Below, piece by piece: positions 8,739-17,008 of a stretch of 64,000 nt of DNA (positions are counted from its first letter, which is position 1; every line of letters starts with the position of its first letter). The notes below the pieces were generated by a model. It ran no database searches. It had not been told where the DNA came from and saw only the letters and a list, made by a program, of their open reading frames with translations. Origin of the DNA: an uncultured Serinicoccus sp. (GTDB lineage Bacteria; Actinomycetota; Actinomycetes; Actinomycetales; Dermatophilaceae); contig NZ_CANMUA010000001.1 in NCBI RefSeq assembly GCF_947500995.1, forward strand, positions 434,001 through 498,000, in the 5' to 3' direction. The translations under genes and the position numbers were made by a program.

Positions 8739-9818
8739 TCACTGCTCCCCCGCGGCGGCCAGCCGGGCGGCCTCGTCCGCCTCGACCGCCGACCGCACGA
8801 CCGGGTCGAGGTCGCCGTCCAGGACCTGGTCCAGGTTGTAGGCCTTGAAGCCCGTCCGGTGGTCGGCGATGCGGTTCTCGCCGAAGTTGTAGGTGCGGAT
8901 CCGCTCGCTGCGGTCCACCGTGCGGATCTGGCTGCGCCGGGCCACGCTCGCCGCCTCCTCCGCCTGCTCGACCGCGATCTGGTGAAGACGGGCGCGCAGG
9001 ACGCGCAGCGCGGACTCCTTGTTCTGGAGCTGGCTCTTCTCGTTCTGGCAGGAGACGACCAGGCCGGTCGGCAGGTGGGTGATGCGGACGGCGGAGTCGG
9101 TGGTGTTGACCGACTGGCCCCCCGGCCCCGAGGAGCGGAAGACGTCGACCTTGAGGTCGTGGGGGTCCAGCTCGACCTCCGCCGGGTCCTCGAGGTCCGG
9201 CATGACGAGCACCCCGGCGGCCGAGGTGTGCACCCGACCCTGGCTCTCGGTCACGGGCACGCGCTGCACGCGGTGGACGCCACCCTCGTACTTCAGCCGC
9301 GCCCAGGGAGCCTCGCCCGGCGCCGGCGTGCCGGCGGCCGTCACCGACAGGCGGGCCTCCTTGTAGCCGCCGAGGTCCGAGGGGGTGGCGTCCAGCAGCT
9401 CGGTGCGCCACCCGCGCCGCTCGGCGTAGCGGAGGTACATCCGCAGGAGGTCGCCGGCGAAGAGCGCGGACTCCTCACCGCCCTCCCCGGCCTTGACCTC
9501 GAGGATGACGTCACGGTCGTCGTCGGGGTCCCGGGGCACCAGCTGGCGCCGCAGCCGCTCGGCGGCGTCCCGCTCGGCGGCCTCGAGGGCGGGCAGCTCC
9601 TCGGCGAAGCCCGCGTCCTCGGCGGCGAGCTCGCGCGCCGCCGCCAGGTCGCCGGTCGCGGCCTCCCACGCCCGGTATGCCGTGACCGTGGCCGTGAGCG
9701 CGGCATACCGGGTGTTGAGGCGGCGCAGCGCCGCCGGGTCGCCGTGCACCGCCGGGTCGGCGAGCCGGCGCTCGATGTCGGCGTGCTCCTGGAGCAGCGG
9801 CCGGGCGGAGTCGAACAC
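8739..9818 (-). CDS. prfA: Peptide chain release factor 1
   Basis: Recognises UAA and UAG stop codons and triggers peptide release. The 359-residue protein has the RF1 codon-recognition tripeptide in the PVT form (in [10 protein letters not shown]) and the catalytic GGQ loop in [13 protein letters not shown]. This separates it from RF2, which has SPF. It sits between rpmE and prmC, as in most actinobacteria. The start ATG at 9818 has AGGAGGACA upstream. Confidence 0.97.
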   Translation of the reverse strand: MFDSARPLLQEHADIERRLADPAVHGDPAALRRLNTRYAALTATVTAYRAWEAATGDLAAARELAAEDAGFAEELPALEAAERDAAERLRRQLVPRDPDDDRDVILEVKAGEGGEESALFAGDLLRMYLRYAERRGWRTELLDATPSDLGGYKEARLSVTAAGTPAPGEAPWARLKYEGGVHRVQRVPVTESQGRVHTSAAGVLVMPDLEDPAEVELDPHDLKVDVFRSSGPGGQSVNTTDSAVRITHLPTGLVVSCQNEKSQLQNKESALRVLRARLHQIAVEQAEEAASVARRSQIRTVDRSERIRTYNFGENRIADHRTGFKAYNLDQVLDGDLDPVVRSAVEADEAARLAAAGEQ

Positions 9819-9857
9819 CGTGTCCTCCTGAGGACGAGCCGGGGCGGGACGACGAAC

Positions 9858-9887
9858 GCCGGCCCCGCGAGCTCTCGCGGGACCGGC
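9858..9887. terminator. Hairpin between rpmE and prfA
   Basis: Stem of 5 plus 8 bp with one C-A mismatch (GCCGG/CCGGC and CCCGCGAG/CTCGCGGG) and a 2-base loop. It may partly end the rpmE transcript or process the rpmE-prfA junction. Confidence 0.5.
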
Positions 9888-9899
9888 GGGACGTGGCTG

Positions 9900-10115
9900 C
9901 TAGTTGGCGGCCTTCTTGCCGTAGCGCTCCTGGAAGCGGGCGACGCGCCCACCGGTGTCCAGGATCTTCTGCTTGCCGGTGTAGAAGGGGTGGCACTGCG
10001 AGCAGACGTCGGCGCTGATGCGGCCCGACGTCGCGGTGCTGCGGGTGGTGAACGACGCACCGCAGGTGCAGGTGACCTGGGTCTCGACGTACTCCGGGTG
10101 GATGTCCTTCTGCAT
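9900..10115 (-). CDS. rpmE: 50S ribosomal protein L31, zinc-binding type
   Basis: The 71-residue protein carries the zinc ligands Cys16, Cys18, Cys38 and Cys41 (CTC and CSQC), so it is the zinc-containing C+ form of L31. The ATG at 10115 has AAGGAGAGAC upstream. It lies between rho and prfA as in M. tuberculosis (Rv1298). A zinc-free L31 paralogue, if present in the genome, would be elsewhere; nothing here shows Zur control. Confidence 0.97.
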   Translation of the reverse strand: MQKDIHPEYVETQVTCTCGASFTTRSTATSGRISADVCSQCHPFYTGKQKILDTGGRVARFQERYGKKAAN

Positions 10116-10191
10116 GTCTCTCCTTGGGTGGCGTGGTGTCCCCGGGTCGACCGCGCGGGAGCGGGGTCGTGAACCGGTGGGCCAGCGGATC

Positions 10192-10197
10192 AGTCTA
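10192..10197 (-). promoter_or_regulatory. Predicted -10 box for rpmE
   Basis: TAGACT on the minus strand about 77 bases upstream of the rpmE start, in the rho-rpmE gap. The matching -35 is weak, so this is tentative. Confidence 0.4.
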
Positions 10198-10225
10198 CGC
10201 GACCGAGGTCGGTGCCGTGCACCGC

Positions 10226-12247
10226 TCAGTCGTCGTCGTCCAGCCGGACCGAGCTGGTCTGCTGGACCTGGGTGAGGAACTCGTAGTTGTGCTTCGTCTT
10301 CTTCAACCGGTCGAGGAGCAGCTCGATTCCCTGCTGCTGGTCGAGCGCGGACAGCACCCGGCGCAGCTTCCACATGATCTTGAGCTCCTCGGAGGACATG
10401 AGGATCTCCTCGCGCCGCGTGCTCGAGGCGTTGACGTCCACGGCCGGGAAGGTCCGGCGGTCGGCCAGGTGGCGCGAGAGCTTGAGCTCCATGTTGCCGG
10501 TGCCCTTGAACTCCTCGAAGATCACCTCGTCCATCTTGGACCCGGTCTCCACCAGCGCCGTCGCGAGGATGGTCAGGGAACCGCCCTCCTCGATGTTGCG
10601 CGCGGCACCGAAGAACTTCTTCGGCGGGTAGAGCGCGGCGGAGTCGACACCACCGGACAGGATCCGGCCCGAGGCCGGGGCCGCCAGGTTGTAGGCGCGG
10701 CCCAGGCGGGTGATGCCGTCGAGCAGCACCACGACGTCCTGGCCCAGCTCGACGAGGCGCTTGGCCCGCTCGATCGCCAGCTCGGCCACCATCGTGTGGT
10801 CGCTCGCCGGGCGGTCGAAGGTCGAGGAGATGACCTCGCCCTTGACGCTGCGCTGGAAGTCGGTGACCTCCTCCGGACGCTCGTCCACCAGGACGATCAT
10901 CAGGTGGACCTCGGGGTTGTTGGTGGTGATGGCGTTGGCGATGGACTGCATGACCATCGTCTTGCCCGCCTTGGGCGGGCTGACGATGAGACCGCGCTGC
11001 CCCTTGCCGATCGGCGTCACCAGGTCGATGACCCGGGTGGTGAGGTTCTTCTGCTCGGTCTCCAGCCGCAGCCGCTGCTGCGGGTAGAGCGGGGTCAGGC
11101 TGGAGAAGTCGGGCCGACGGCGGCCCTGGTCGGGCTCCTGGCCGTTGATGCTGTCCAGCCGCACGAGCGCGCTGAACTTGCCCTTGTCCCGCTTGTTGCC
11201 GGTCGAGGAGACGGTGTGCTGCCCGACGTCGCTGCCGTCCTGCGGGGCCTTGATGGCCCCCGTGACCGCGTCGCCCTTGCGCAGCCCGTGCTTCTTGACC
11301 AGGCCCATCGGGACGTAGACGTCGGTCGGGCCCGGGAGGTAGCCGGTGGTCCGGATGAAGGCGTAGTTGTCGAGCAGGTCCACGACGCCGCCGACGGGGA
11401 CGAGCACGTCCTCCTCGGAGTAGCTCTCGGGGGAGTCCTGCTGCTGCTGGCCACCGGACGTGGGCTGGGCGCCACGGCCCCGCTTGCGGTCGCGGTTGCG
11501 GTTGCGGCTGCGCCGACGTCCGCGCCGGCCTCCCTCGTCGTCGCCCCAGTCGCCGTCGTTGTCGCGACGCTGCTGCTGCTGGTCGCCCTGCTGGCCGTCC
11601 CGGTCGGGCTGGCGGCGGTCGTCCTGCCGGCCCTCGCGGGTCTGCTGGCCCTGGCGGTCGTCCTGGCCGCGCTGACCGCCCTCGCGGCGGTCGTCCTGGC
11701 CGCGCTCGCGGCCCTGCTGACCCTGACGGTCGTCCTGACCGCGCTGACCGCCCTCGCGGCGGTCGTCCTGGCCGCCCTCGCGGGCCTGCTGACCCTGACG
11801 GTCGTCCTGGCCGCGCTGGGTGTCCTCACGGCGGTCCTCGCCGTTCTGCGCGGAGCCACCGCCGGACGGGTCGCCCCCGGAGCGCTCCTGCCCCTGAGCA
11901 GCCTCCTGCTGGTCGGCCTGCCGGTCCTGCTCGCTGCGGGGCGCGCCGGCGCTGGAGCCGCCGCGGCGGCTGCGCCGCGTGCGCGAGCCCCCGGCGGTGC
12001 CGGTGGTCTCCTCGCGCTCGGCCTGCGCGCGGTCCAGGGCTGCCTCGATGGCGTCCTGACGACCGGCGGAGCCGTTGGTGCTGGCAGCGCCCCCGCGCTG
12101 CTCCCGGATGGCGGAGACCAGGTCGGCCTTGCGCATCTTGTTGTTCACGGTGATGCCCATGCCCGACGCGAGCTCCTGGAGCTCGGCCAGACGAAGGGTG
12201 CTCAGCGCGCCCGTGCGGGTCGCGCCGGCGTCGGTGATCTCAGTCAC
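10226..12247 (-). CDS. rho: Transcription termination factor Rho with long insertion domain
   Basis: RNA-dependent ATPase that ends transcription. The 673-residue protein has an N-terminal SAP-like helical part (residues about 15-55), then a disordered Gln/Asp/Arg/Gly-rich insert (about 60-260), then the RNA-binding cold-shock-like domain and the RecA-type ATPase with Walker [11 protein letters not shown] and the [15 protein letters not shown] segment. The insert contains three tandem 24-residue repeats (72 bp each, 11603-11818) and an Arg-rich stretch, as in the large Rho proteins of Micrococcus and Mycobacterium. The start GTG at 12247 has GGAAGGAA upstream. It is followed by rpmE. Confidence 0.96.
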   Translation of the reverse strand: MTEITDAGATRTGALSTLRLAELQELASGMGITVNNKMRKADLVSAIREQRGGAASTNGSAGRQDAIEAALDRAQAEREETTGTAGGSRTRRSRRGGSSAGAPRSEQDRQADQQEAAQGQERSGGDPSGGGSAQNGEDRREDTQRGQDDRQGQQAREGGQDDRREGGQRGQDDRQGQQGRERGQDDRREGGQRGQDDRQGQQTREGRQDDRRQPDRDGQQGDQQQQRRDNDGDWGDDEGGRRGRRRSRNRNRDRKRGRGAQPTSGGQQQQDSPESYSEEDVLVPVGGVVDLLDNYAFIRTTGYLPGPTDVYVPMGLVKKHGLRKGDAVTGAIKAPQDGSDVGQHTVSSTGNKRDKGKFSALVRLDSINGQEPDQGRRRPDFSSLTPLYPQQRLRLETEQKNLTTRVIDLVTPIGKGQRGLIVSPPKAGKTMVMQSIANAITTNNPEVHLMIVLVDERPEEVTDFQRSVKGEVISSTFDRPASDHTMVAELAIERAKRLVELGQDVVVLLDGITRLGRAYNLAAPASGRILSGGVDSAALYPPKKFFGAARNIEEGGSLTILATALVETGSKMDEVIFEEFKGTGNMELKLSRHLADRRTFPAVDVNASSTRREEILMSSEELKIMWKLRRVLSALDQQQGIELLLDRLKKTKHNYEFLTQVQQTSSVRLDDDD
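11603..11818. repeat. Three 72-bp tandem repeats in rho
   Basis: Copies at 11747-11818, 11675-11746 and 11603-11674 each encode 24 residues starting [11 protein letters not shown] and ending near QDDRREGG. They lie in the disordered insertion domain. Confidence 0.85.
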
Positions 12248-12496
12248 GTGGGATTCCTTCCCCCTCGGTCGCAACCGGTTCGGGGCCTAGGGTGTCGCGG
12301 TGCACGGAAGGTGGCACCGCTGTCGGACTCGGCACGGGGACGACCGGTGCAGCGGCCTCAGTATCAGGACACGTCGCGAAGCCGACGGCCCGTGCGTGGA
12401 GTGCCTCGGAGCCGTTCACCGATGTGTCCGGCCGTGTCACGAGGCGCCCTCACGATAACACGGGGGCGGGCCCGGACCATACCCGCCGCGGGGCCC

Positions 12497-13489
12497 TCAC
12501 CCCACCCGCGTCGCCCGGGACGCCCGGACCAGGTCCCCCAGCACGGCCGAGGCGGTCTGGTCGCCGCCGGCACCCGCGCCGGTGAGCCGCACGGTCCCCG
12601 CCAGCACGGCCTCGACCTCCACGACGTTGGTGCCGCCGCGGGCCTGCGCCAGCGGGTCGGCGGCGGGGAGCGCGGTGGGGGCGACCCGGGCCCGGACCCG
12701 GCCGTCGGCGTCCCTCCTCGCGTCCGCCACGAGCTTGAGCACCTCGCCCCGACCGGCGGCGCCCGCGAAGTCGGCGTCGGTCAGTCCCGAGATCCCCGTC
12801 GTCCCGACCTCCTCCAGGGGCACCGGCACCCCCCAGGCCGTCCGGGCCAGGATGGCGACCTTGGCGGCGGCGTCCAGACCCTCGAGGTCCTCGGTGGGGT
12901 CCGCCTCGAGGTAGCCCAGCTCGCCGGCCTGCCGGACGGCGTCGGCGAAGGGCACGCCCGCGCGGGCCACCAGGTCGAGCACGTAGTTGGTGGAGCCGTT
13001 GACGATCCCCCGGATCGCCGTGATCTCGTCGCCGGCCAGCGACTCGCGCACGACCGCCAGGACCGGCACCGCAGCCATGACCGCGGCCTCGTAGTGCAGC
13101 CCTCCCCCGTGCTCCCGGGCGAGCGCGTGCAGGCCCTCGCCCCGGCGCGCCACGAGCTGCTTGTTGGCCGTGACCACCTGCGCACCCCGTCGGAGCGCGG
13201 CCTCGACGAGCGACCCGGCCGGCTCGATCCCGCCCATGAGCTCCACGACCACCTCGGCGTCCGGGTCCGCGGCGAGCGCGGCGGCGTCGGTGGTGAGCAG
13301 CTGCGCCGGTATGCCGTCACGCACCCTGGTGGCGTCGCGCACCGCGACCCCGGTGAGCTCGGGGCGCCGACCCAGCGTCGCGGCATACCGGTCGGCGTGC
13401 TCCAGCAGGTGACGGGCGACGGCGGCACCCACGGTGCCGCCACCGAGCAGGGCGACGCGCAGGACGGAGGAGGGGGCGGGAGAGGGCAC
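12497..13489 (-). CDS. hom: Homoserine dehydrogenase, short form without ACT domain
   Basis: Reduces aspartate semialdehyde to homoserine for threonine and methionine. The nucleotide-binding motif LLGGGTVGAAV, the VVTANKQL segment and the catalytic GIVNGSTNYVLDL region are present. The protein ends right after the GAGAGGDQTASAVLGDL motif, so it has only about 330 residues and lacks the C-terminal ACT regulatory domain of the usual actinobacterial enzyme (about 430-440). I prefer GTG 13489 (GGAG 7 bases upstream); GTG 13558, which overlaps the argS stop as GTGA, is the alternative. Downstream is rho, with no thrC or thrB between. Confidence 0.9.
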   Translation of the reverse strand: MPSPAPSSVLRVALLGGGTVGAAVARHLLEHADRYAATLGRRPELTGVAVRDATRVRDGIPAQLLTTDAAALAADPDAEVVVELMGGIEPAGSLVEAALRRGAQVVTANKQLVARRGEGLHALAREHGGGLHYEAAVMAAVPVLAVVRESLAGDEITAIRGIVNGSTNYVLDLVARAGVPFADAVRQAGELGYLEADPTEDLEGLDAAAKVAILARTAWGVPVPLEEVGTTGISGLTDADFAGAAGRGEVLKLVADARRDADGRVRARVAPTALPAADPLAQARGGTNVVEVEAVLAGTVRLTGAGAGGDQTASAVLGDLVRASRATRVG

Positions 13490-13554
13490 GGGCGGCTCCA
13501 GGGGTCGGGGGCGGGGCGGTCCGGCGCCGGCACGGAGGTGCCCGGCGCCCTCGG

Positions 13555-15216
13555 TCACATGCGCTCGGGCGCGCTGACGCCGAGCAGCGTCAGGCCGTTG
13601 GCCAGCACCTGGCGGGTGGCGTCGTTGAGCCACAGGCGGGAGCGGTGCAGGTCGGTGATCTCCTCCTCGGCGCTCATCGGTCGGACCCGGCACTCGTCGT
13701 ACCACTTGTGGAAGTGGCTCGACAGGTCCTCCAGGTAGCGCGCCACCCGGTGCGGCTCGCGCAGCTGGGCGGACTGGGCGACGACCCGGGGGAAGTCACC
13801 GAGGGCGGCGAGGAGGACCGACTCGGTGGGGTGGTCCAGCAGACCGGGGGCGAAGCCGTCCTCGCGGCGCACCCCGTCCTCGCCGGAGAGCCGGGCCACG
13901 TTGCACGTGCGGGCGTGGGCGTACTGCACGTAGAAGACCGGGTTGTCGTTGGACCGCCGGCGCAGCTCCTCGCCGTCCAGGTCGAGCGGGGTGTCCGCGG
14001 GGAACCGGCCCAGGCTGTAGCGGATGGGGTCGGCGCCGATCCACTCCAGCAGGTCGGAGAGGTAGACCGCGTTGCCACGCCGCCGCCCCATCCGCTCCCC
14101 GCTGATGTTGATGAGCTGGCCGATGAGGACCTCGATGTTGATCTCCGGGTCGTCCCCCGCGCAGGCGGCGATGGCCTTGAGCCGCCCGACGTAGCCGTGG
14201 TGGTCCGCCCCGAGCATGTAGACCTTCTCGGTGAACCCGCGGTCCTTCTTGGACAGGTAGTAGGCGCAGTCGGCCGCGAAGTAGGTCGGCTCGCCGTTCG
14301 CCCGGATGAGGACACGGTCCTTGTCGTCGCCGAAGTCGGTCGTGCGCAGCCACACCGCGCCGTCGGCGTCGAAGACGTGGCCCTGCTCGCGCAGCCGGTC
14401 CACGGCCTGCCCGACCGCACCCGCGTCGTGCAGGCTCTTCTCGCTGAACCACACGTCGAAGGTCACGTGGAAGGCGGTCAGCGTCTGCTCGTTGGCCGCG
14501 ATCTGCAGCGCCATGCCGGTCTCCCGGCACACCTCGAGCGCCTCCTGCTCGGGCAGCGACAGCAGGTCCGGACGCGCCCGCTGCACCTGGGCGGCGAGCG
14601 CGTCGACGTAGTCCCCGGCGTAGCCGCCCTCCGGGACCTCCTCGCCCCGGGCGCGGGCCAGGACCGAGGACGCCAGCCGCACCGTCTGCGCGCCCGCGTC
14701 GTTGGTGTAGTGCTCGGCGGTGACGTCCGCGCCGCTGGCCGCGAGCAGCCGGTGCAGCGCGTCACCCAGGGCGGCCCACCGGGTGTGGCCGATGTGCAGC
14801 GGCCCGGTCGGGTTGGCCGACACGAACTCGAGGTTGATGGTGCGCCCGGCCATGGTGTCGTTGTGGCCGTAGACGGCGCCGGCCTCGACGATGTCCCGGG
14901 CGAGCGCGGCCGCGCTCGCGGCGTCGAGGGTGATGTTGAGGAAGCCCGGCCCGGCGACCTCGACCCCGGCGACCCCCTCGACGGCGCCCAGCCCGCCGGC
15001 CACGACCTCGGCGACCTGGCGCGGCGGCATACCCGCGCGCTTGGCCAGCTGCAGCGCGACGTTGCTCGCCCAGTCGCCGTGCTCGCGGCTGCGCGGCCGC
15101 TCGACGCGCAGCGCCTCCACGGCCGGCAGGTCACCCTGCGCCAGGGACAGGTCGCCGGCCTCCACGGCCTCGGTGAGCACGGCATGGATCGCTGCAGCGA
15201 GCTGTTCGGGGGTCAC
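13555..15216 (-). CDS. argS: Arginyl-tRNA synthetase
   Basis: Class I enzyme charging tRNA-Arg. The 553-residue protein has an N-terminal Add-1 domain (about 1-110), the HIGH-type motif in TGPLHIGHTRW, and a C-terminal anticodon-binding DALR domain. The KMSKS site is replaced by the GERMGRRRGN form often seen in ArgRS. The start is a GTG at 15216, with TAGACT 7 bases upstream, so the transcript is probably leaderless. It is divergent from a tRNA-Arg(CCG) gene 84 bases away, its own substrate. hom follows closely. Confidence 0.97.
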   Translation of the reverse strand: MTPEQLAAAIHAVLTEAVEAGDLSLAQGDLPAVEALRVERPRSREHGDWASNVALQLAKRAGMPPRQVAEVVAGGLGAVEGVAGVEVAGPGFLNITLDAASAAALARDIVEAGAVYGHNDTMAGRTINLEFVSANPTGPLHIGHTRWAALGDALHRLLAASGADVTAEHYTNDAGAQTVRLASSVLARARGEEVPEGGYAGDYVDALAAQVQRARPDLLSLPEQEALEVCRETGMALQIAANEQTLTAFHVTFDVWFSEKSLHDAGAVGQAVDRLREQGHVFDADGAVWLRTTDFGDDKDRVLIRANGEPTYFAADCAYYLSKKDRGFTEKVYMLGADHHGYVGRLKAIAACAGDDPEINIEVLIGQLINISGERMGRRRGNAVYLSDLLEWIGADPIRYSLGRFPADTPLDLDGEELRRRSNDNPVFYVQYAHARTCNVARLSGEDGVRREDGFAPGLLDHPTESVLLAALGDFPRVVAQSAQLREPHRVARYLEDLSSHFHKWYDECRVRPMSAEEEITDLHRSRLWLNDATRQVLANGLTLLGVSAPERM

Positions 15217-15223
15217 CCGCTCC

Positions 15224-15229
15224 AGTCTA
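15224..15229 (-). promoter_or_regulatory. Leaderless-type -10 box for argS
   Basis: TAGACT on the minus strand, 7 bases before the GTG start of argS. Confidence 0.6.
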
Positions 15230-15260
15230 GGGCCGCCGCCGACCGCGCCAGCACGGGGAT

Positions 15261-15289
15261 TTCAGCCACCCCTGCGACGCTGCTAGAGT
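15261..15289 (+). promoter_or_regulatory. Predicted promoter for tRNA-Arg and tRNA-Sec
   Basis: TTCAGC (15261-15266) and TAGAGT (15284-15289) are 17 bases apart. The -10 ends 11 bases before the mature tRNA-Arg 5' end. Confidence 0.5.
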
Positions 15290-15300
15290 TGTCCGCTGTT

Positions 15301-15372
15301 GCCCCCGTAGCTCAGGGGATAGAGCACCGCCCTCCGGAGGCGGGTGCGCAGGTTCGAATCCTGCCGGGGGCG
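15301..15372 (+). tRNA. tRNA-Arg (anticodon CCG)
   Basis: A complete 72-nt cloverleaf: acceptor GCCCCCG/CGGGGGC, D stem GCTC/GAGC, anticodon stem CCGCC/GGCGG with loop CTCCGGA (anticodon CCG, reading CGG), T stem GCAGG/CCTGC with TTCGAAT loop, discriminator G. CCA is not encoded. Confidence 0.97.
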
Positions 15373-15414
15373 CTCCCCTCCTTCGGGAGGAGGCGCAGGC
15401 AACACTCCTGCGAG

Positions 15415-15508
15415 GGAGGTGTCAGGGTTCCTGGTGGGCCCCCCGGGTTTCAAACCCGTGGAACGGCGACTCGTCGTCGTTGGCAGGTTCGATTCCTGTC
15501 CGCCTCCG
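15415..15508 (+). tRNA. selC: tRNA-Sec (anticodon TCA)
   Basis: A 94-nt selenocysteine tRNA. The acceptor GGAGGTG pairs with CGCCTCC (one G-T), with an unpaired eighth position. The D stem has 6 bp (GGGTTC/GGGCCC with two wobbles), a hallmark of tRNA-Sec. The anticodon loop is TTTCAAA (TCA). The variable arm has 8 bp with a CTCG loop (AACGGCGA/TCGTCGTT). The T arm GCAGG-TTCGATT-CCTGT is nearly identical to that of E. coli selC. It lies 42 bases after tRNA-Arg and 57 before selA. Confidence 0.95.
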
Positions 15509-15565
15509 CCGAGGCCCAGGGTCTGCGCCGGGCCCACCACCTCCGAGCGACCGGGGAGGCCCGCC

Positions 15566-17008
15566 ATGGCCGGTGACCCACCCCGCCCCGCACCCGACCC
15601 GCGCCGCGGCATACCCCCCGTCGACACGGTCCTGCGCGATCCCGAGGTGGTGGACCACGTCGCCCGGCTCGGCCGGCAGCGGGCGCTGGGGGTGGCGCAG
15701 GAGGTGCTGGGCCTGGCCCGCCACGGCGCCCTCCCTCCCGCGGCGGTGGTCGACGAGGTCGCGGCCCGGCTGGGCGACCTCGACGCGCCCCGCGGCACCC
15801 GGCCGGTCCTCAACGCCACCGGCGTCGTCGTGCACACCAACCTCGGCCGGGCCCCGCTCGGCGAGGCGGCCACCGCGGCGCTCGTCGCCGCCGCGGGGTA
15901 TGCCGACGTCGAGCTCGACCTCACCACCGGGCGGCGGGGACGCCGGGGCGGGTCCGTGGTCGACGCCCTGCTGCGGGCCGTGCCCGAGGCCGAGGACGCC
16001 CTGGTCGTCAACAACGGCGCGGCCGCTCTCCTGCTCGCCATGACCGCGCTCGCAGCGGGCCGCGAGGTGCTCGTGAGCCGCGGCGAGCTCGTCGAGATCG
16101 GCGACGGCTTCCGGCTCCCGGACCTCGTCGGGTCGAGCGGTGCCCGCCTGCTCGAGGTCGGAACCACCAACCGGACGCACCGGGCCGACTACGAACGCGC
16201 CCTGGCCGACAGGGCTCCGGCGGGCGGGGCGGGCCAGGACCGGGGTCCCGGTGCGCGCCCCGACGTGGCTGCCGTGCTCAAGGTGCACCCGGGCAACTAC
16301 CGCGTCACCGGCTTCACCTCCGCCGTGCCGGTGGCCGAGCTGGCGCCGGTGGCGCGCGGGGCCGGCCTGCCGCTCGTCGTGGACACCGGGAGCGGCCTGC
16401 TGGAGCCGGACCCTGCACTGCCCGACGAGCCGGACGCCCGCTCGGCCCTGCGTGACGGGGCCGGCCTCGTGGTCGCCAGCGCCGACAAGCTGCTCGGCGG
16501 CCCGCAGGCCGGGCTCGTGCTCGGTGACGCCGTCCTCGTCGAGCGGCTGCGCCGGCACCCGATGGCCCGGGCCCTGCGCGTGGACAAGCTCACCCTGGCC
16601 GCGCTCGGGGCGACCCTGCGTGACCCGGCCTCGGCCCCGGTCAGCGTGGCCCGACGGGCCCCGGCGGACGAGCTGCTCGCCAGGGCGGAGGCCCTGCGGG
16701 CGACGCTGGCCCGGCGTGGCCTCGCCGCCGAGGTGGTGCCGCACGACGGCCGGGTCGGCGGCGGCGGGGCCCCCGGGGTGCCGCTGCCCGGCTGGGCGCT
16801 GGCGCTGCCCGAGGGCCTGGCCGGCCCGTTGCGCCTCGGCGACCCCGCCGTGCTCGCGCGGGTGCACGACGGGCGCTGCCTGCTGGACCCACGCTGCGTG
16901 CCGTCCGCGCAGGACGCCGTGCTGGCCGGGGCCGTCCTCGCCGCGGCCGGCCGGGCCGGTGACGTCGCCAGCGGGGTGCCGCCGACGGGTGGGCGCCCGG
17001 CGCGATGA
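15566..17008 (+). CDS. selA: L-seryl-tRNA(Sec) selenium transferase
   Basis: PLP enzyme converting seryl-tRNA(Sec) to selenocysteyl-tRNA(Sec) with selenophosphate. The 480-residue protein has the PVLNATGVVVHTNLGRAPL region near residue 75-95 and the cofactor lysine Lys308 in SADKLLGGPQAG. The ATG at 15566 has GGGGAGG 6-7 bases upstream; longer in-frame reading would run through tRNA-Sec. It overlaps selB by ATGA and follows the tRNA that its enzyme acts on, so tRNA, selA, selB and selD look like one unit. Confidence 0.96.
   Translation: MAGDPPRPAPDPRRGIPPVDTVLRDPEVVDHVARLGRQRALGVAQEVLGLARHGALPPAAVVDEVAARLGDLDAPRGTRPVLNATGVVVHTNLGRAPLGEAATAALVAAAGYADVELDLTTGRRGRRGGSVVDALLRAVPEAEDALVVNNGAAALLLAMTALAAGREVLVSRGELVEIGDGFRLPDLVGSSGARLLEVGTTNRTHRADYERALADRAPAGGAGQDRGPGARPDVAAVLKVHPGNYRVTGFTSAVPVAELAPVARGAGLPLVVDTGSGLLEPDPALPDEPDARSALRDGAGLVVASADKLLGGPQAGLVLGDAVLVERLRRHPMARALRVDKLTLAALGATLRDPASAPVSVARRAPADELLARAEALRATLARRGLAAEVVPHDGRVGGGGAPGVPLPGWALALPEGLAGPLRLGDPAVLARVHDGRCLLDPRCVPSAQDAVLAGAVLAAAGRAGDVASGVPPTGGRPAR

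Noticed and set aside
12240-12440. A 66-codon frame just upstream of rho as a leader peptide
   Set aside because: No ribosome site and no codon pattern suggesting attenuation; it overlaps the rho start only by chance.
10124-13738. A 1204-codon open frame on the plus strand opposite rho and hom
   Set aside because: It is the antisense shadow of well-supported rho and hom genes; high GC makes such frames common, and its translation is low-complexity without family motifs.
15389-15414. A longer tRNA-Sec beginning at 15389
   Set aside because: GGAGGCG there also pairs with the 3' strand, but would give 120 bases and a poor D arm; 15415 gives 94 bases and the proper 6-bp D stem.
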